A model generated the notes under the pieces. That model ran no database searches. It was not told the DNA's origin and was given only the letters and a program-made list of their open reading frames with translations. Made by a program: the position numbers and the translations under genes. 64,000 bases of DNA from assembly GCA_028023455.1 (NCBI GenBank), contig JAQFVV010012422.1, forward strand, positions 8,109,210 through 8,173,209, in the 5' to 3' direction. Below are positions 34,455 through 45,229 of the stretch, in pieces; within the stretch, counting starts at the first letter, position 1, and every line of letters begins with the position of its first letter. Origin of the DNA: Epiperipatus broadwayi (lineage: Eukaryota; Onychophora; Udeonychophora; Euonychophora; Peripatidae).

Positions 34455-36295
34455 TATATCTATGATGTTAATGCTTTATAAATGAAATAATAATCATATC
34501 ATCATCACCATCATTAGCAATCAGTGATAAATGGACTTAGTCATTTAAATTCCAGGGGGGAAAAGTCAAAGAATGTTGTTTATAGCTACCTTAATTCATT
34601 CGAAGTGAGTTTCATATCACACAGTAATGGTGTGACCCTTATTACTTAGGATTTCTTTAACTTTCCTATAGTTATCTTTGGTGGTGTTTTTGCGTTCATT
34701 TACTAGATAGAAACTTGAACTAAAATATATATTACTTTATTAACGTAAAAAAATCTGAGAAGTCAATTTTCATAGTAAATACTACCGATTGTTGAATTCT
34801 TTATTATCGAATTTTGAGAGTATTAATTAAACTATTTGGAACCACATTCTCATTGTCTTCAGCAATGGGTGAATATGTATGATTATTTTTACAAAGGCAT
34901 GCATGGTTTTATTTGAATATGGTTTATCCCTAAAAATTTAAGTTTAAAAATCTGCAGTAAGGATAAAAAGAAAATTATTATGGTAACACTTTGATAAACA
35001 CTGCAGTACGGAACTTTTGCAATATTTTAATAATTATAAATGCACCTTTAAATTTTAGAACAGAATTTCGTAGCTTTATGATGATTTTAAAAAAATGAGA
35101 TCAGGTTCTATAAATGAAGTTCAATTAACGTTTCCACCAGCATTGCAGCAATCATCCAATAAGAAAAAAGTTATTGTCATTACATATGTCCATTTATTTT
35201 TTCTACATTTTCTAAATTCAAATATTATTTTTAAGAATGTTTTTCATTTGTAAACTTATATTTCTACCAAATCCATTACAATTTATTGAGTTTTAATATA
35301 GAATAAAGATTTACGACTTAAATGTTGAACAATAACTCAAATAGCCATTATGAGATGATGCAAAAAACATTAAAACACGAAAGAGTTAAGAGATGATTTC
35401 TATGTATTCATTTTAATGATCCTATAAATGACTCACATCATTATAAAATATGGTAACATTTAATGGATAGCACTTGGAAAATTCATCATTCTAAAATTTA
35501 GAAACTCTTATTGCTTATTTATGATAATTTTGTTAATGATTTTAACCTACTTCTATCAGATGGATTTCCATCAAATTTTGGCTGTATGTTAGAAATCTTA
35601 TGACAATAAAATATGGTAATGAAATATTTCAGAGTAATTCTCTCATTTGTTTAGTGGAATGGTTTTGGTGAACCAAATTTCAAACATCATATCAGTTTGT
35701 TAAATTTTCAATTATGCACATGAAAGATTAGTATATTTTTAAAAAAAATTAAATAAAAAGTATTTATGGTAAATTCAAATAGAAATAAAAACAAACCTCT
35801 TGACAGTAAAGGTTGCTTTAAATCTCAGGATTGTAAAAGTTTCCTTTTAAAAACACTTAATATTACAAATGCATATTTTCTTTCAAATATTACATAAACT
35901 GCAAGTAAAATTGAAACAATTACGAAAAAAGATTCCAGAACTACAAAATTAAAAATAAAATATACAAAAAAAAAAAAAATTATAATAAAGGCTTTTATTT
36001 ACTATGTGAATATTAAAAAGTTAAAAATAATATATATATTATAATAAACACTTTTATTTACTGTGCATTAAAAAGCAAAAAATAATTATTTTCTTCAATT
36101 GCAATTGATATTTTTATATTTAACTTGAAATAAAAGTATAAGATGTCTGGAAATTAATTAATTCTCTTTCGCTGTGACATTTTTAATCATTTCCCCTGTT
36201 TGTAAATTTTCAATGTTAATTTTAACATTATCAGAATATAAGGAATTGCTTTCTATGTTTGTAAGCTTTTAAAATTAATTTTAATACTAAACCCT
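34455..36295. other. AT-rich DNA without recognisable features
   Basis: No feature recognised; several A-runs. Confidence 0.4.
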
Positions 36296-36302
36296 TGTTA
36301 CA

Positions 36303-37010
36303 TTGCTGATAACTTATATTAACATCTAGAAAATTACGGTGTAGTAAATCTAAGTTTTCGCGCTGTACTATCATAAATTCAGACTCAGTGAGTAATATAT
36401 GAATATATTTATAGCTTCACACTTTCAAGCCAAGATGCTTAAGACTGGCTTATATATATATATAAAAAGTTAAGTAAAGAGAAGGGTGGGACCATCCTTT
36501 TCTTATCAAAAACTCTGTCATGTGTTGAGGATTGATCGCTCTTCAGACTGCTATCTTACATCTGATTGGCTGTCTGAGAAGCAACAGTAGGCGCATGTGA
36601 GAGACTGACAACCTTTCAATTTATTACTAATTTAACAACAATATGCAATTTATACAAAAATATTATTTACATATGTTGCTGATAACTTATATTAACATCT
36701 AAAAAATTACAGTGTAGTAAATCTAAGATTTTGCGCTGTACTATCGTAAATTCAGACTCAGTGAGTAATATATGAATATATTTATAGCTTCAAGCTTTCA
36801 AACCAAGATGCTTAAGACTGGCTTATATATATAAAAAAGTTAAGTAAAGAGAAGGGTGGGACTATCCTTTTCTTATCAAAAACTCTGTCATGTGTTGAGG
36901 CTTGATTGCTCTTCAGACTGCTGTCTTAACAGCTGATTGGCTATCTGAGAAGCAACAGTAGGTGCATGTGAGAGACTGGTGACCTTTCAATTTATTACTA
37001 AGTTATCAGA
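36303..37010 (+). repeat. Two direct copies of a ~340-bp repeat
   Basis: Copy 1 starts at 36303 and copy 2 at 36676 (offset 373 bp), both from 'ttgctgataacttatatta' to 'acctttcaatttattacta', with only scattered differences. Between them are about 38 bp. There are no coding bases and no TG...CA ends, so this is a tandem duplication or dimeric repeat rather than an LTR pair. Confidence 0.85.
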
Positions 37011-37223
37011 ATATACTAAATGTGACTTCATTTATAAATATTTTTATTTATTTGGATACTTCCCTTTGTATTCTCTAATGTTGACTGATGTAACCAAGAG
37101 AATTCTTTGATAGCTACTTTTGGTAGTATAATATAGCTTGTTTGAGATGATGATGATCAATTTCAATATTAAGCACTATGTTGAATGATGCTGTAGAAAT
37201 TAGTAATTTAGAATCTTTGGATA

Positions 37224-37346
37224 AGTTTATGTAGCTTTTTTTTAATATGTCAAATGCGTTGACGGGGAAGCGAACCGGGCCAGCTGCTTGGAAGGCAGCT
37301 ATGCTAACTGCTAGGCCACCAACGCTTGACTAGTTCATGTAGCTTT
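37224..37346 (-). repeat. tRNA-derived SINE (family S) with 15-bp TSD
   Basis: A 15-bp duplication (agtttatgtagcttt at 37224-37238, one mismatch at 37332-37346) flanks a minus-strand SINE. Sense start 'gtcaagcgttggtggccta', B-box 'ggttcgcttccc', end 'gcatttgacat' plus A-run. It is the same subfamily as the copy at 20866-20987, with 'cttccaagcagctggccc' in the variable region. Confidence 0.88.
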
Positions 37347-37349
37347 AAT

Positions 37350-38185
37350 AACTACAAATGACCAATAGAAAATACTAATTGATGTTGGGATAAAAGGTGT
37401 GGTTTTTGAAAGTATAATAGTTGAAGAAAAAAAAGACTCAATCATATAAAAACCGTACCAGCTATAAAATGGGTTATATTGTATATACTTACTAAATAAA
37501 CCAAATAATATAACTCTTTCAGATATACCAAAGACGCGACGCACGATCCACGTGCGCGCGCACACACGCACATATACAAATGATGTGTAAATGAATAAAA
37601 GCTGAACAACTTTTATGGGCTGTGACTTGCACATGCATATATTTAAATTTTCACAGGTCATGAAAGTTGGTCAATTTTTTTTTCATTTACAATATATTTT
37701 AACACTGTATTTATTAAAATAGCGTAGGCATACATATATATTAAAGTAATCGGAAACCGAATCATAAATTTGTAAAACACTTCTTTTATAAAAACACTTA
37801 TTAATATATAGTTGTATTTAATTAAAAGAAAAAGATTTCTTTCTTTCAGTATGCAACATTATATGACGCAAATCTTTTTTAAAAAAAAAAACAAAAACAT
37901 ATAAACTGAAAAATATTTGAAAAATTCAAGAAACGGTAGTTTGTAAATATTTATCATTTTATCTGAAGCAAACGGGATTTTAGACTCAGTAACCCAGCAT
38001 ATGAGCCATCCGATCAGGGCTTTAATTAATAAATAATTGTTCTTGTCACTAAAATAACATACAGCATGCGCTTATGTTTATATATATCTGTAAAAGTAAA
38101 GATATGTTGACTAATAATTGTTTTGAAATCGATTTTCTTAATGAATTTCGTAAGTAATCTCATAAGCTATCTTGTGTGTATTAGT
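37350..38185. other. AT-rich DNA without recognisable features
   Basis: The 108-residue minus-strand frame at 37335-37661 overlaps SINE and simple sequence and has no recognised domain. Confidence 0.4.
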
Positions 38186-38189
38186 ATAA

Positions 38190-38300
38190 CTGAAAAAATG
38201 TCAGACTTTGGATCTAAGATCTTTGAATCAGTTCTATTTCTGACACCTCCGGGCCTAAACTTCTTATGAATTTTCAAGCAATAAAGTCATTCGATGATGA
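38190..38300 (+). repeat. SINE family B, well preserved 3' part
   Basis: Shows 'gtcagactttggatc', 'tctgacacctccgggcc', 'aaacttcttatgaatttt' and the terminus 'caagcaataaagtcattc', followed by GATGATGATTATTATTATT, a short microsatellite tail. Confidence 0.75.
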
Positions 38301-38304
38301 TGAT

Positions 38305-39540
38305 TATTATTATTCCAAAAGTTTAAATGTAATTGATTGTTGAGAGAAGTCTTGTGACGTTTTAGCACCAGAGAGTACAGAGTTGAGCTTTGTCCACGTG
38401 ACCGTTACTCTTTATTTTTTTTATTCTAATATTTTACTAAAATAACATTTTCTCGTAGTGTTTTTTTTTTAATTTTTTTGGGTCTTCTTTTTTTAATTCA
38501 GATGCTTACCTTAAAAATCTTTTTCCCCCTGCACTTTTGTCCAAATTATAAGGACATGAAAGGTCATTGGTTCAGAGATTATATAATATAAATCTGAAAG
38601 TCAATTTTTTACTATTAATCATTTTAAAAAAAACTAGCTGATTATATCTAAGGTGAAGTAGAATTCTTTTGTCTTCAATGTCAGATGTTGTATTAATGCT
38701 TAGCATTTAATTCTTCACTATCCTTGACTTATTAAAATTCTGTTCAGATAAAATCCATTAATAGAATTGTCAGATATTGATTTTTATTTCCTCTTTTGAC
38801 TGTCATATTTTTCAGGTTCTATGTAAAATTTATGTTTACGTAACAAGTTCATGTGATAAAAGCATTCATTTCTAACAATCTAATTTTTATTGATTGTTCT
38901 GATATAATGAAAACGCTTAGTGGGTTAATTCTGAAATATAGATCCTGACTTAATTAAAGTAACTAATAGTAAGAAACTAAACAAAACTGTAGGATAATAT
39001 TTAAATACAATTTATAGTACATATACTTTAAGCTAATTGTAAATAGAGAGGATTTGAACCCAGACTTTTAAGTTCCCTTTAGTCATCCACTCCATTTTAT
39101 TTTATTTTTTAAAATAACAAACCTTTATTAACACAATAAATATTTACAATTTATACAAGTAATTAAACAAATGATAAATATGTTACAGTTTTGTATACCA
39201 AACCCCAAAGAATTTGATATATTCCACTATTAAGACAAAAAGTCTGCAGGCAATTAACTAGTTATCCTAAACTCAAGGAGATTGACTTGTATCACTGTAC
39301 TAGAAGGAGATTCTAAGACATGGAACTCAAATGGGCAAAGCATGTAACAAAATGATTAATAAGCCCAAGGAATAAGCCACGCATAAGAATTAAACCTTTA
39401 TTCAAGACAAATGTTCTTCTGATAATCTCACATAGAGTTATTCCAGGACCACCCCAGATTCGATTCATCGTCTTCCTTGGCAAGTATCTCAGACATTGAC
39501 TGAAATAAGTTTCCCAATCGCTATAGAGATACACATGACC
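38305..39540. other. AT-rich DNA without recognisable genes
   Basis: No gene recognised. The 88-residue minus frame at 39313-39579 begins inside repeat family D (its first residues translate the hammerhead-flanking sequence) and has no recognised domain. Confidence 0.4.
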
Positions 39541-39875
39541 ACATATATGCGAATATGATCTCCAATACACGTATTTCATTCTGAACTAGCACTCATCAGA
39601 TGGTCCGGATCATCACCTCCCATACACACATAAATATATAGTCAGTGTTCAATTTATATTAAGATAGATCTTCAAATTTTAATGGACAAGCTTCAATCTT
39701 CTCCACTTTCCAACTCTTCAGTCATGGGTGGCTAAAAAATTGGAGACGGGAGAAGATTAAAGCCTGTCCATTAAAGTTTGAAGATTTGCCATCTTAATAT
39801 ATATTGAGTACTGATTATATATGTGTGTGTGGGAGATGATGACTCTTACCAACTTATGAGTGCTGATTCAGCATG
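39541..39875. repeat. Palindrome of two family D units
   Basis: Left arm (minus sense) and right arm (plus sense) are family D units meeting near 39735: 'ggacaagcttcaatcttct' at 39683 pairs with the inverted 'gaagattaaagcctgtcc' at 39752. Each arm ends in a hammerhead. The right one is interrupted at 39875 by the LTR retrotransposon; the unit resumes at 45230. Confidence 0.85.
39555..39613 (-). ncRNA. Type-I hammerhead ribozyme motif (family D), left arm
   Basis: Minus strand: outer stem I ATGATC (39613-39608) with GATCAT (39560-39555), perfect; bulge CGG; inner stem I partly paired; core CTGATGA (39599-39593); stem II 39592-39578 with one weak pair; GAAA (39577-39574); stem III/triplet TACGTGTA (39573-39566), cleavage after GTA. 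The outer stem differs from the 54.8-kb copy by an A-U to G-C exchange that keeps pairing. Two inner mismatches may lower activity. Confidence 0.65.
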
Positions 39876-40463
39876 TGCTGTGCACAGCCACTCACTCGGC
39901 TTAACCATCAGGTAAATAGACAGCAGAAACCAAATGATTATACAAATAGTTTAATAGAATTAACAGTCGGATAAATAATAGTACATATATATAGTTATAA
40001 GACAATTAAGTTTAACTTACGAACGCTGGCCATGAAGGCATACAAAAAAACATAATATAGACCGGTGAGGCCTGCAAAGTTCCTAGGTCCACTTTTTAAC
40101 CTTCAGTGGTGGAATTCACTGGGTTTGTTTCATTGCTGAGTTAAAACTCTTGACCTTCGTGTGCATTCAATGAGTTCTCCACTACAAGTGCTGCTTAGTT
40201 ATTTTTTGTTCCTTCTTTTTTCTTGTTAAGGAATGTTTCAGAAACCAATTAATTTTCAGCTATTGTCTACTTTTAGTAATCAGTACTTTTAATCTAGCTG
40301 CTTAATTAGTTTCTGATCTGAAGCGCTTATCTTTTATAGCGTTCCAAATTTAATTACAAAATTCCTGTCTATTTCTTTTAATAAAACTTATTTTAATAAA
40401 ACATTAATTATTATATACGTATAATTTTCTTTTAACAAAACATTATTATACACGTATATAGCA
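39876..40463 (-). repeat. 3' LTR of the Ty3/gypsy element
   Basis: 588 bp starting TG and ending CA on the plus strand (so also on the minus strand). About nine differences from the other LTR by eye (about 1.5%), so the insertion is recent. Flanking 5-mers gcatg (39871-39875) and gcgtg (45230-45234) are the target duplication with one change. A purine tract on the minus strand just inside (plus 40464-40476) is the polypurine tract. Confidence 0.93.
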
Positions 40464-40481
40464 CCTCCACCACTTTAGAAA

Positions 40482-41690
40482 TTATGGTTTCTGAAGTCTT
40501 ACATAGTCTTTTAAGTAAGCGGGTTCTTTTCTTGTTCTCGAAGATCTGCGTGGAGATGTTTTCTCTTCTAATGGCGTTTTGTTAGTCTCTTGATCGTCGT
40601 ATTTCTCTTCTACTGGTGTTTCGTCTGCTCCTTCAGTTTCTTGATCATCGGAATTCTCTTCGCATTTGGGAATGTGCGGTGCTGCAGTACTTCCGGTTTG
40701 CACTAATTCTTCTCGACGTCTCACATGATTTATATGCTTGCGCGTTGTTTTTCCAGTTTCTGTCTCTACAAGTATTATTTGTTTTGACAGTATTTCTTTT
40801 ATGAAGGCCTTCACCCAGTGTTTCCTGATAATGTCTCTAACCCAGACTTTTTCTCCTTTGGAGTAAATAGTATCTCCAGTGTGTGTAAAGTTTTGTTCTG
40901 GGTGGATTAACGATAGTTTCGTGCGTAGTTTCCGTCCGAAAATTAATTCTGCAGGAGATTTGCCTGTAGCACATGGAGTACTATGTTGATATAATAAGGC
41001 AGAATGTAAGGTGTCTTGTATATTTGCAGTGCCTTCCTTCCGTAATGTTTGCTTCAAAGTTTGTACTGCCTTTTCTGCAATACCATTGGACTCCGGATGA
41101 TACGGAGGCATGGCTAAGTGTTTAATTCCCCATTCTGTGAAAAATTCTTCAAATTTAGTGGATGTGAAACTGGTACCATTGTCAGACACAATTGTTTCAG
41201 GAATCCCATGAAAAGCAAAAATCTCCTTCAGTTTTGCGATTGTTTCTTCGGTACTGGTGTTTTTCACTACTCTATATTCCATCCACTTTGAATAAGCGTC
41301 GATCACTACCAAAAATATAAAGCCGTGAAACGGTCCAGCGTGGTCAACGTGAATACAGCTCCACGCTCTTTCAGCTGCCAGCCAAGCAGCATATTTTTTC
41401 TCATGCATATTTGCATTTACTTGGCAACTTTCACATGATTTCACATATTTCTCTATATCAATATTTATTGCGGGCCACCATATGTAACTACGAGCCAGAG
41501 CTTTGGCCCGCACTATCCCAGGATGACCTTGATGAATTAAGTGAAGAATCTTTTTCTGCCCACTGCTCGGTATCAACACTCTATCATCCATTAAAATACA
41601 TCCCTTGTTTATGGACAATCTTTGTCTTACGTCCCATAAAGTTTTATGTAGTCTCTCGGGCCGACTTTGTGCCAGCCTTTGCTGATCCAT
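40482..41690 (-). CDS. Pol C-terminus: integrase of the Ty3/gypsy element
   Basis: 402 codons. The zinc-binding HHCC region spans residues 50-89 (HLIHQGH ... CESC). The catalytic core has D116 (IHVDHAGP), D170 (TIVSDNG) and E206 (GIAEKAV), i.e. DD35E spacing. A C-terminal GPY/F-like segment (WVRDIIRKHW ... HINHVRRRE) is followed by an acidic, Glu/Thr-rich tail. In the family it inserts the cDNA into host chromosomes. The ATG start is internal, and the real frame comes from upstream Pol but is separated by frame changes at 41627-41690, so this is an intact domain in a broken polyprotein. The stop lies just before the polypurine tract. Confidence 0.92.
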   Translation of the reverse strand: MDQQRLAQSRPERLHKTLWDVRQRLSINKGCILMDDRVLIPSSGQKKILHLIHQGHPGIVRAKALARSYIWWPAINIDIEKYVKSCESCQVNANMHEKKYAAWLAAERAWSCIHVDHAGPFHGFIFLVVIDAYSKWMEYRVVKNTSTEETIAKLKEIFAFHGIPETIVSDNGTSFTSTKFEEFFTEWGIKHLAMPPYHPESNGIAEKAVQTLKQTLRKEGTANIQDTLHSALLYQHSTPCATGKSPAELIFGRKLRTKLSLIHPEQNFTHTGDTIYSKGEKVWVRDIIRKHWVKAFIKEILSKQIILVETETGKTTRKHINHVRRREELVQTGSTAAPHIPKCEENSDDQETEGADETPVEEKYDDQETNKTPLEEKTSPRRSSRTRKEPAYLKDYVRLQKP

Positions 41691-42002
41691 TTACTTAAGT
41701 GTTTATATCCATTGTCAGCTTTAGTCCAATTAGATACCTTTTCACTGGTTATTAATTCGTTGTTCCAATTATTGATATAGTTAATGGTTTGGTCGTCTTT
41801 TTGTAGTTCAGCTTTAATGGGCATTTTTGACAGTGCGTCTGCGTGTTTAATGATCTTTCCTTTTTTTGAAATTTAGATCAAAATCATAGCCTGACAACAG
41901 ATTAACCCAACGTAACATTCTAGGGCTTAGATGATCAGGTGCAGTTTTATTTTTTGCTAATAATCCCAACAGCGGTTTATGATCGGTAAAGATTTTAAAC
42001 TG
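41627..42002 (-). pseudogene. Pol linker: RNase H end and start of integrase region
   Basis: Downstream of the TGA stop the RNase H reading resumes (TDHKPLLGLLAKN-like, about 41990-41900). It then shifts frame at the A-run on plus 41861-41867 and continues as the 65-codon stretch 41824-41627, which covers the RNase H/integrase connection and ends at a stop where the integrase frame already runs on the other phase. Three separate lesions within about 380 bp. Confidence 0.85.
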
Positions 42003-43709
42003 TCAACCATACAAATATTGGTGAAACTTTTTTATTGCAAATATGATAGCCAATGCCTCTTTATCTAGTTGACTATAATTTTGCTCAGCTTTTGTTAATG
42101 TTCTTGAAGCGTAGATGATTGGTCGCTCGCCGTCAGCTACTGTATGGCTTAAGACTGCCCCTACTCCAACTTCGGATGCATCTCTTGTCAATATCAATTC
42201 GAGGCTATTATCGTAATGTACTAATAAGCTGTTTGTCATTAATAATTCTTTAGTGTCACAAAAAACTTTTTCTTGGGTTTGATCCCAAATCCATTTTTGG
42301 TTCTTTTTTAATAAATTGTATAGCAGTTTTGCTATGTGAGCTTTCCCCTTAAGAAAAACTTCAAAATAATTAAGAAGTCCTAAGAAAGCTTGAAGTTCTT
42401 TAACATTTCTGGGTCTTCGTGCTTCCTTTACGGCTGCAATTTTTTGAGAGTCGGGACTTTTTCCCTTTTTTGAGATTATGTGTCCCAGGAATTTTAATTC
42501 AGTTGCCATCCAGATACATTTGTCTGCGTTTATTTTAGCTCCGAAATTACATAACTTGTCGCAAACTTTTAAAACTCGTTCACGTAATTCCTCTTCTGAA
42601 TTGGCCACGACCAAAATGTCATCAAAATACAGTGTTACACCATCCAATTGCTGGAACAGCTTGTCCATTTTGGCCTGGAAAATATTTGGTGCAACTGTAA
42701 TTCCATAAGGCAATCTATTATACTTAAACAATCCCTTATGTGTTGTAATAGTTAGCAATTCTGATGTGCGTTCAGAAACTGGTATCTGGTGAAATGCGGC
42801 CTTTAAATCAATTTTAGCATAGTGAGTTGCCTTTTGCATATTTGCCAGTATTTCTCTGACATTAGGTACAGGATACTGACTTTTAGTGAGGTTTTTATTT
42901 ATTGTGGTCCTATAATCTCCGCAAATGCGAATCTTCCCATTTGGTTTAGTTATAACCACGATTGGAGTCGCCCATTCCGTTTTCTCGACTAGCGTTAATA
43001 CACCCTTACTAACCAGATTTATCAACTCTTGTTCTACCTTAGTTTGCAGTGCAAAAGGAACTTTTCTGGGTCTGCAGATAACGGGGGTCACGCCACCTTG
43101 TAGCTCTATGTTTATAGGCGTCGTAATAATTTTTCCCTCATCACTTTTAAATAATTCACAATATTTATTTCTCATTTCTTGCTCAATAGCAACTTTATTT
43201 ATTACACATATCTCTATTCCCAAAGCATCGAACCATTCCCTACCTATAATAGGATTTAGACCGCCTTGTACTATATATAATGGTAGTGTTCGAACCTTAC
43301 TATTTAATTCAATCTGAGCCATCACCTTCCCTAATATTTTCATACTATTTCCGCTAGCGTCTTTTGCCCTTAAACTTGTCTTCATTAATAAAGGAGGATT
43401 TTTTCGATTTTTCACTACTTTCTCCCAGTCTTCAAGTGTCATCATTGACATGCCTGCTCCGCTGTCAATTTCCATTTTTACTGGTGTCTTTAATAAATTA
43501 ACTGTCAGCATAAACTGACTTCTGTATCCAATCTGTGTATTGTAAATATCACATTTTTTTTTATTTTCGACTTTACAAGTTGGCGAGCTGCCACGATCCT
43601 TTTCTCCTTTATTTCGACATAACTTTCTGCAAATGCTCAACTTTACCACAAGTCCTACAATGCCCCTTATTATATTTACACTTACGAGCCATGTGGCCTT
43701 TTTTTCCAC
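42003..43709 (-). CDS. Pol: protease, reverse transcriptase, RNase H (truncated)
   Basis: 568 codons. Aspartic protease DSGAG at residues 82-86 with the partner PIIGREWF near 153-160. Reverse transcriptase spans about 190-440, with IDLKAAFHQIP (motif A, Asp301), LPYGITVAPNIFQ (motif B) and YFDD at 361-364 (catalytic pair). RNase H begins near 500 with TRDASEVGVGAVL and stops at the TGA after HQYLYG. In the family it matures Gag-Pol and copies genomic RNA to cDNA. It overlaps gag by about 100 bp in the +1 phase, so expression would need frameshifting, unless that offset is itself a lesion. The first about 30 codons are out of frame with the true Gag-Pol and not meaningful. Confidence 0.93.
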   Translation of the reverse strand: MEKKATWLVSVNIIRGIVGLVVKLSICRKLCRNKGEKDRGSSPTCKVENKKKCDIYNTQIGYRSQFMLTVNLLKTPVKMEIDSGAGMSMMTLEDWEKVVKNRKNPPLLMKTSLRAKDASGNSMKILGKVMAQIELNSKVRTLPLYIVQGGLNPIIGREWFDALGIEICVINKVAIEQEMRNKYCELFKSDEGKIITTPINIELQGGVTPVICRPRKVPFALQTKVEQELINLVSKGVLTLVEKTEWATPIVVITKPNGKIRICGDYRTTINKNLTKSQYPVPNVREILANMQKATHYAKIDLKAAFHQIPVSERTSELLTITTHKGLFKYNRLPYGITVAPNIFQAKMDKLFQQLDGVTLYFDDILVVANSEEELRERVLKVCDKLCNFGAKINADKCIWMATELKFLGHIISKKGKSPDSQKIAAVKEARRPRNVKELQAFLGLLNYFEVFLKGKAHIAKLLYNLLKKNQKWIWDQTQEKVFCDTKELLMTNSLLVHYDNSLELILTRDASEVGVGAVLSHTVADGERPIIYASRTLTKAEQNYSQLDKEALAIIFAIKKFHQYLYG

Positions 43710-44343
43710 AGCAATAACTCACTATCTCATATGTTTTGCTCTTAATAGGTTGGGACTTATTTTCAGTTTTCTGAATATACGCATTACTGTCATTTTTGTG
43801 GGTAAAATTTCTAAATTCTTCCGATTGGTCGAGTACTATTTCGTGGGCTACTCCCATTTTGGTTGCTTCGTCATACGTTAACTCTCTTGAGGCCAGTAAC
43901 TGCTGCCTAAGCCTATCATCTGACATGCCCCAAAGTAATTGCTCAAGCAGATTATCCTCTAAGGCATCGCCATAACTGCAACTTTTAGCAAGTTCTCTTA
44001 GAGCTTGATCATAATCTCGTATACGCTCTCTCTTGTTTTGCCTTCGGTTTCTGAAGTGTAGTCTTGCGACATCCTTCGAAGGCTGGGGACTGAAAAAATT
44101 ATTTAATTTCCCCGTAACTACATTATATGGCAAATTCTCTGGCTCTTCGTGATCACAGAGTCTATTTGCTATTTCGATTACTTGTTGCCCGGCATAACAC
44201 AATAACATGGCAACTTTAATGGGGTCGCTTGTCGTACCATTAATCAAAAATAGTTTCTCAATTCTCTTAAGATAAATTGGCCAATCAAAAGGGTTATTAA
44301 CGTTGAACTCGTTAATTGTTACCTGAGGCACTGATGTCATCAT
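43609..44343 (-). CDS. Gag-like protein of the Ty3/gypsy element
   Basis: 244 codons from the first ATG after the 5' LTR leader. Middle part similar in style to Ty3/gypsy Gag/capsid (DWPIYLKRIEKLF ... LHFRNRRQNKRERIRDYDQA), predicted helical. Near the C-terminus lie two nucleocapsid zinc knuckles: CCGKKGHMARKC, whose first position reads Ser instead of Cys, and CRTCGKVEH, whose last Cys is lost because the frame ends. In the family it packages RNA into virus-like particles. The next gene overlaps by about 100 bp. Confidence 0.88.
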   Translation of the reverse strand: MMTSVPQVTINEFNVNNPFDWPIYLKRIEKLFLINGTTSDPIKVAMLLCYAGQQVIEIANRLCDHEEPENLPYNVVTGKLNNFFSPQPSKDVARLHFRNRRQNKRERIRDYDQALRELAKSCSYGDALEDNLLEQLLWGMSDDRLRQQLLASRELTYDEATKMGVAHEIVLDQSEEFRNFTHKNDSNAYIQKTENKSQPIKSKTYEIVSYCCGKKGHMARKCKYNKGHCRTCGKVEHLQKVMSK

Positions 44344-44641
44344 TTTCTATTTTGCTTTTTTTTTTTTTGAAAAAAACATTTCTATTTCGCTACGAGATAA
44401 CTATTAAACATGCTTACTGAGACAAATTTCTATTAATACGCTTACTAAAACAAATTACTGTTAATACGCTTACTAAAACAATTTTTCCGACTACCAATTC
44501 TATATTCACCCGGACTTCGATTCTCAATTTCCTTGTAGCTTTCTCTACGTTATACAATTCAATTTGAATCCACTACTGTTTCTAAATTGCACCAGATTTT
44601 TCTACTGGAACGTATCCTATCGATTAACTGCACCAATTTTC

Positions 44642-45229
44642 TGCTGTGTACAGCCACTCACTCGGCTTAACCATCAGGTAAATAGACAGCAGAAACCAAA
44701 TGATTATACAAATAGTTTAATAGAATTAACAGTCGGATAAATAATAGTACATATATATAGTTATAAGACAATTAAGTTTAACTTACGAACGCTGGCCATG
44801 AAGGCATACAAAAAAACATAATATAGACCAGTGAGGCCTGCAAAGTTCCTAGGTCCACTTTTTAACCTTCAGTGGTGGAATTCACTGGGTTTGTTCCGTT
44901 GCTAAGTTAAAACTCTTGACCTTCGTGTGCATTCAATGAGTTCTCCACTACAAGTGCTGCTTAGTTATTTTTTGTTCCTTCTTTTTTCTTGTTAAGGAAT
45001 GTTTCAGAAACCAATTAATTTTCAGCTATTGTCTACTTTTAGTAATCAGCACTTTTAATCTAGCTGCTTAATTAGTTTCTGATCTGAAGCGCTTATCTTT
45101 TATAGCGTACCAAATTTAATTCCAAAATTCCTATCTATTTCTTTTAATAAAACTTATTTTAATAAAACATTAATTATTATATACGTATAATTTTCTTTTA
45201 ACAAAACATTATTATACACGTATATAGCA
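44642..45229 (-). repeat. 5' LTR of the Ty3/gypsy element
   Basis: 588 bp, same length as the partner LTR, TG...CA ends. On the minus strand transcription would start within it. The downstream leader (44344-44641) holds the putative primer-binding site. Confidence 0.92.

Larger units (their letters stand above)
39876..45229 (-). mobile_element. Ty3/gypsy LTR retrotransposon, near complete
   Basis: A 5354-bp element on the minus strand: 5' LTR 44642-45229, putative primer-binding site (TGGTGCAG..., plus 44617-44635) six bases inside, gag, protease-reverse transcriptase-RNase H, integrase, polypurine tract, 3' LTR. There is no envelope gene. The Pol sequence resembles the K02A2.6-like/Mag group of Metaviridae. 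Breaks: a TGA stop after RNase H start (42003-42005), an extra base in an A-run (plus 41861-41867), and another frame change in 41627-41690. It therefore cannot make full Pol. It sits inside a family D hammerhead repeat. Confidence 0.93.

Noticed and set aside
39313-39579. 88-codon minus-strand frame starting MKYVYWRSYSH
   Set aside because: Its first part is the translated non-coding family D repeat next to the hammerhead; no domain, and the ATG is the GAAATAC region of the ribozyme.
40616-43881. Plus-strand open frames across the LTR retrotransposon
   Set aside because: Shadows of the minus-strand gag and pol frames.
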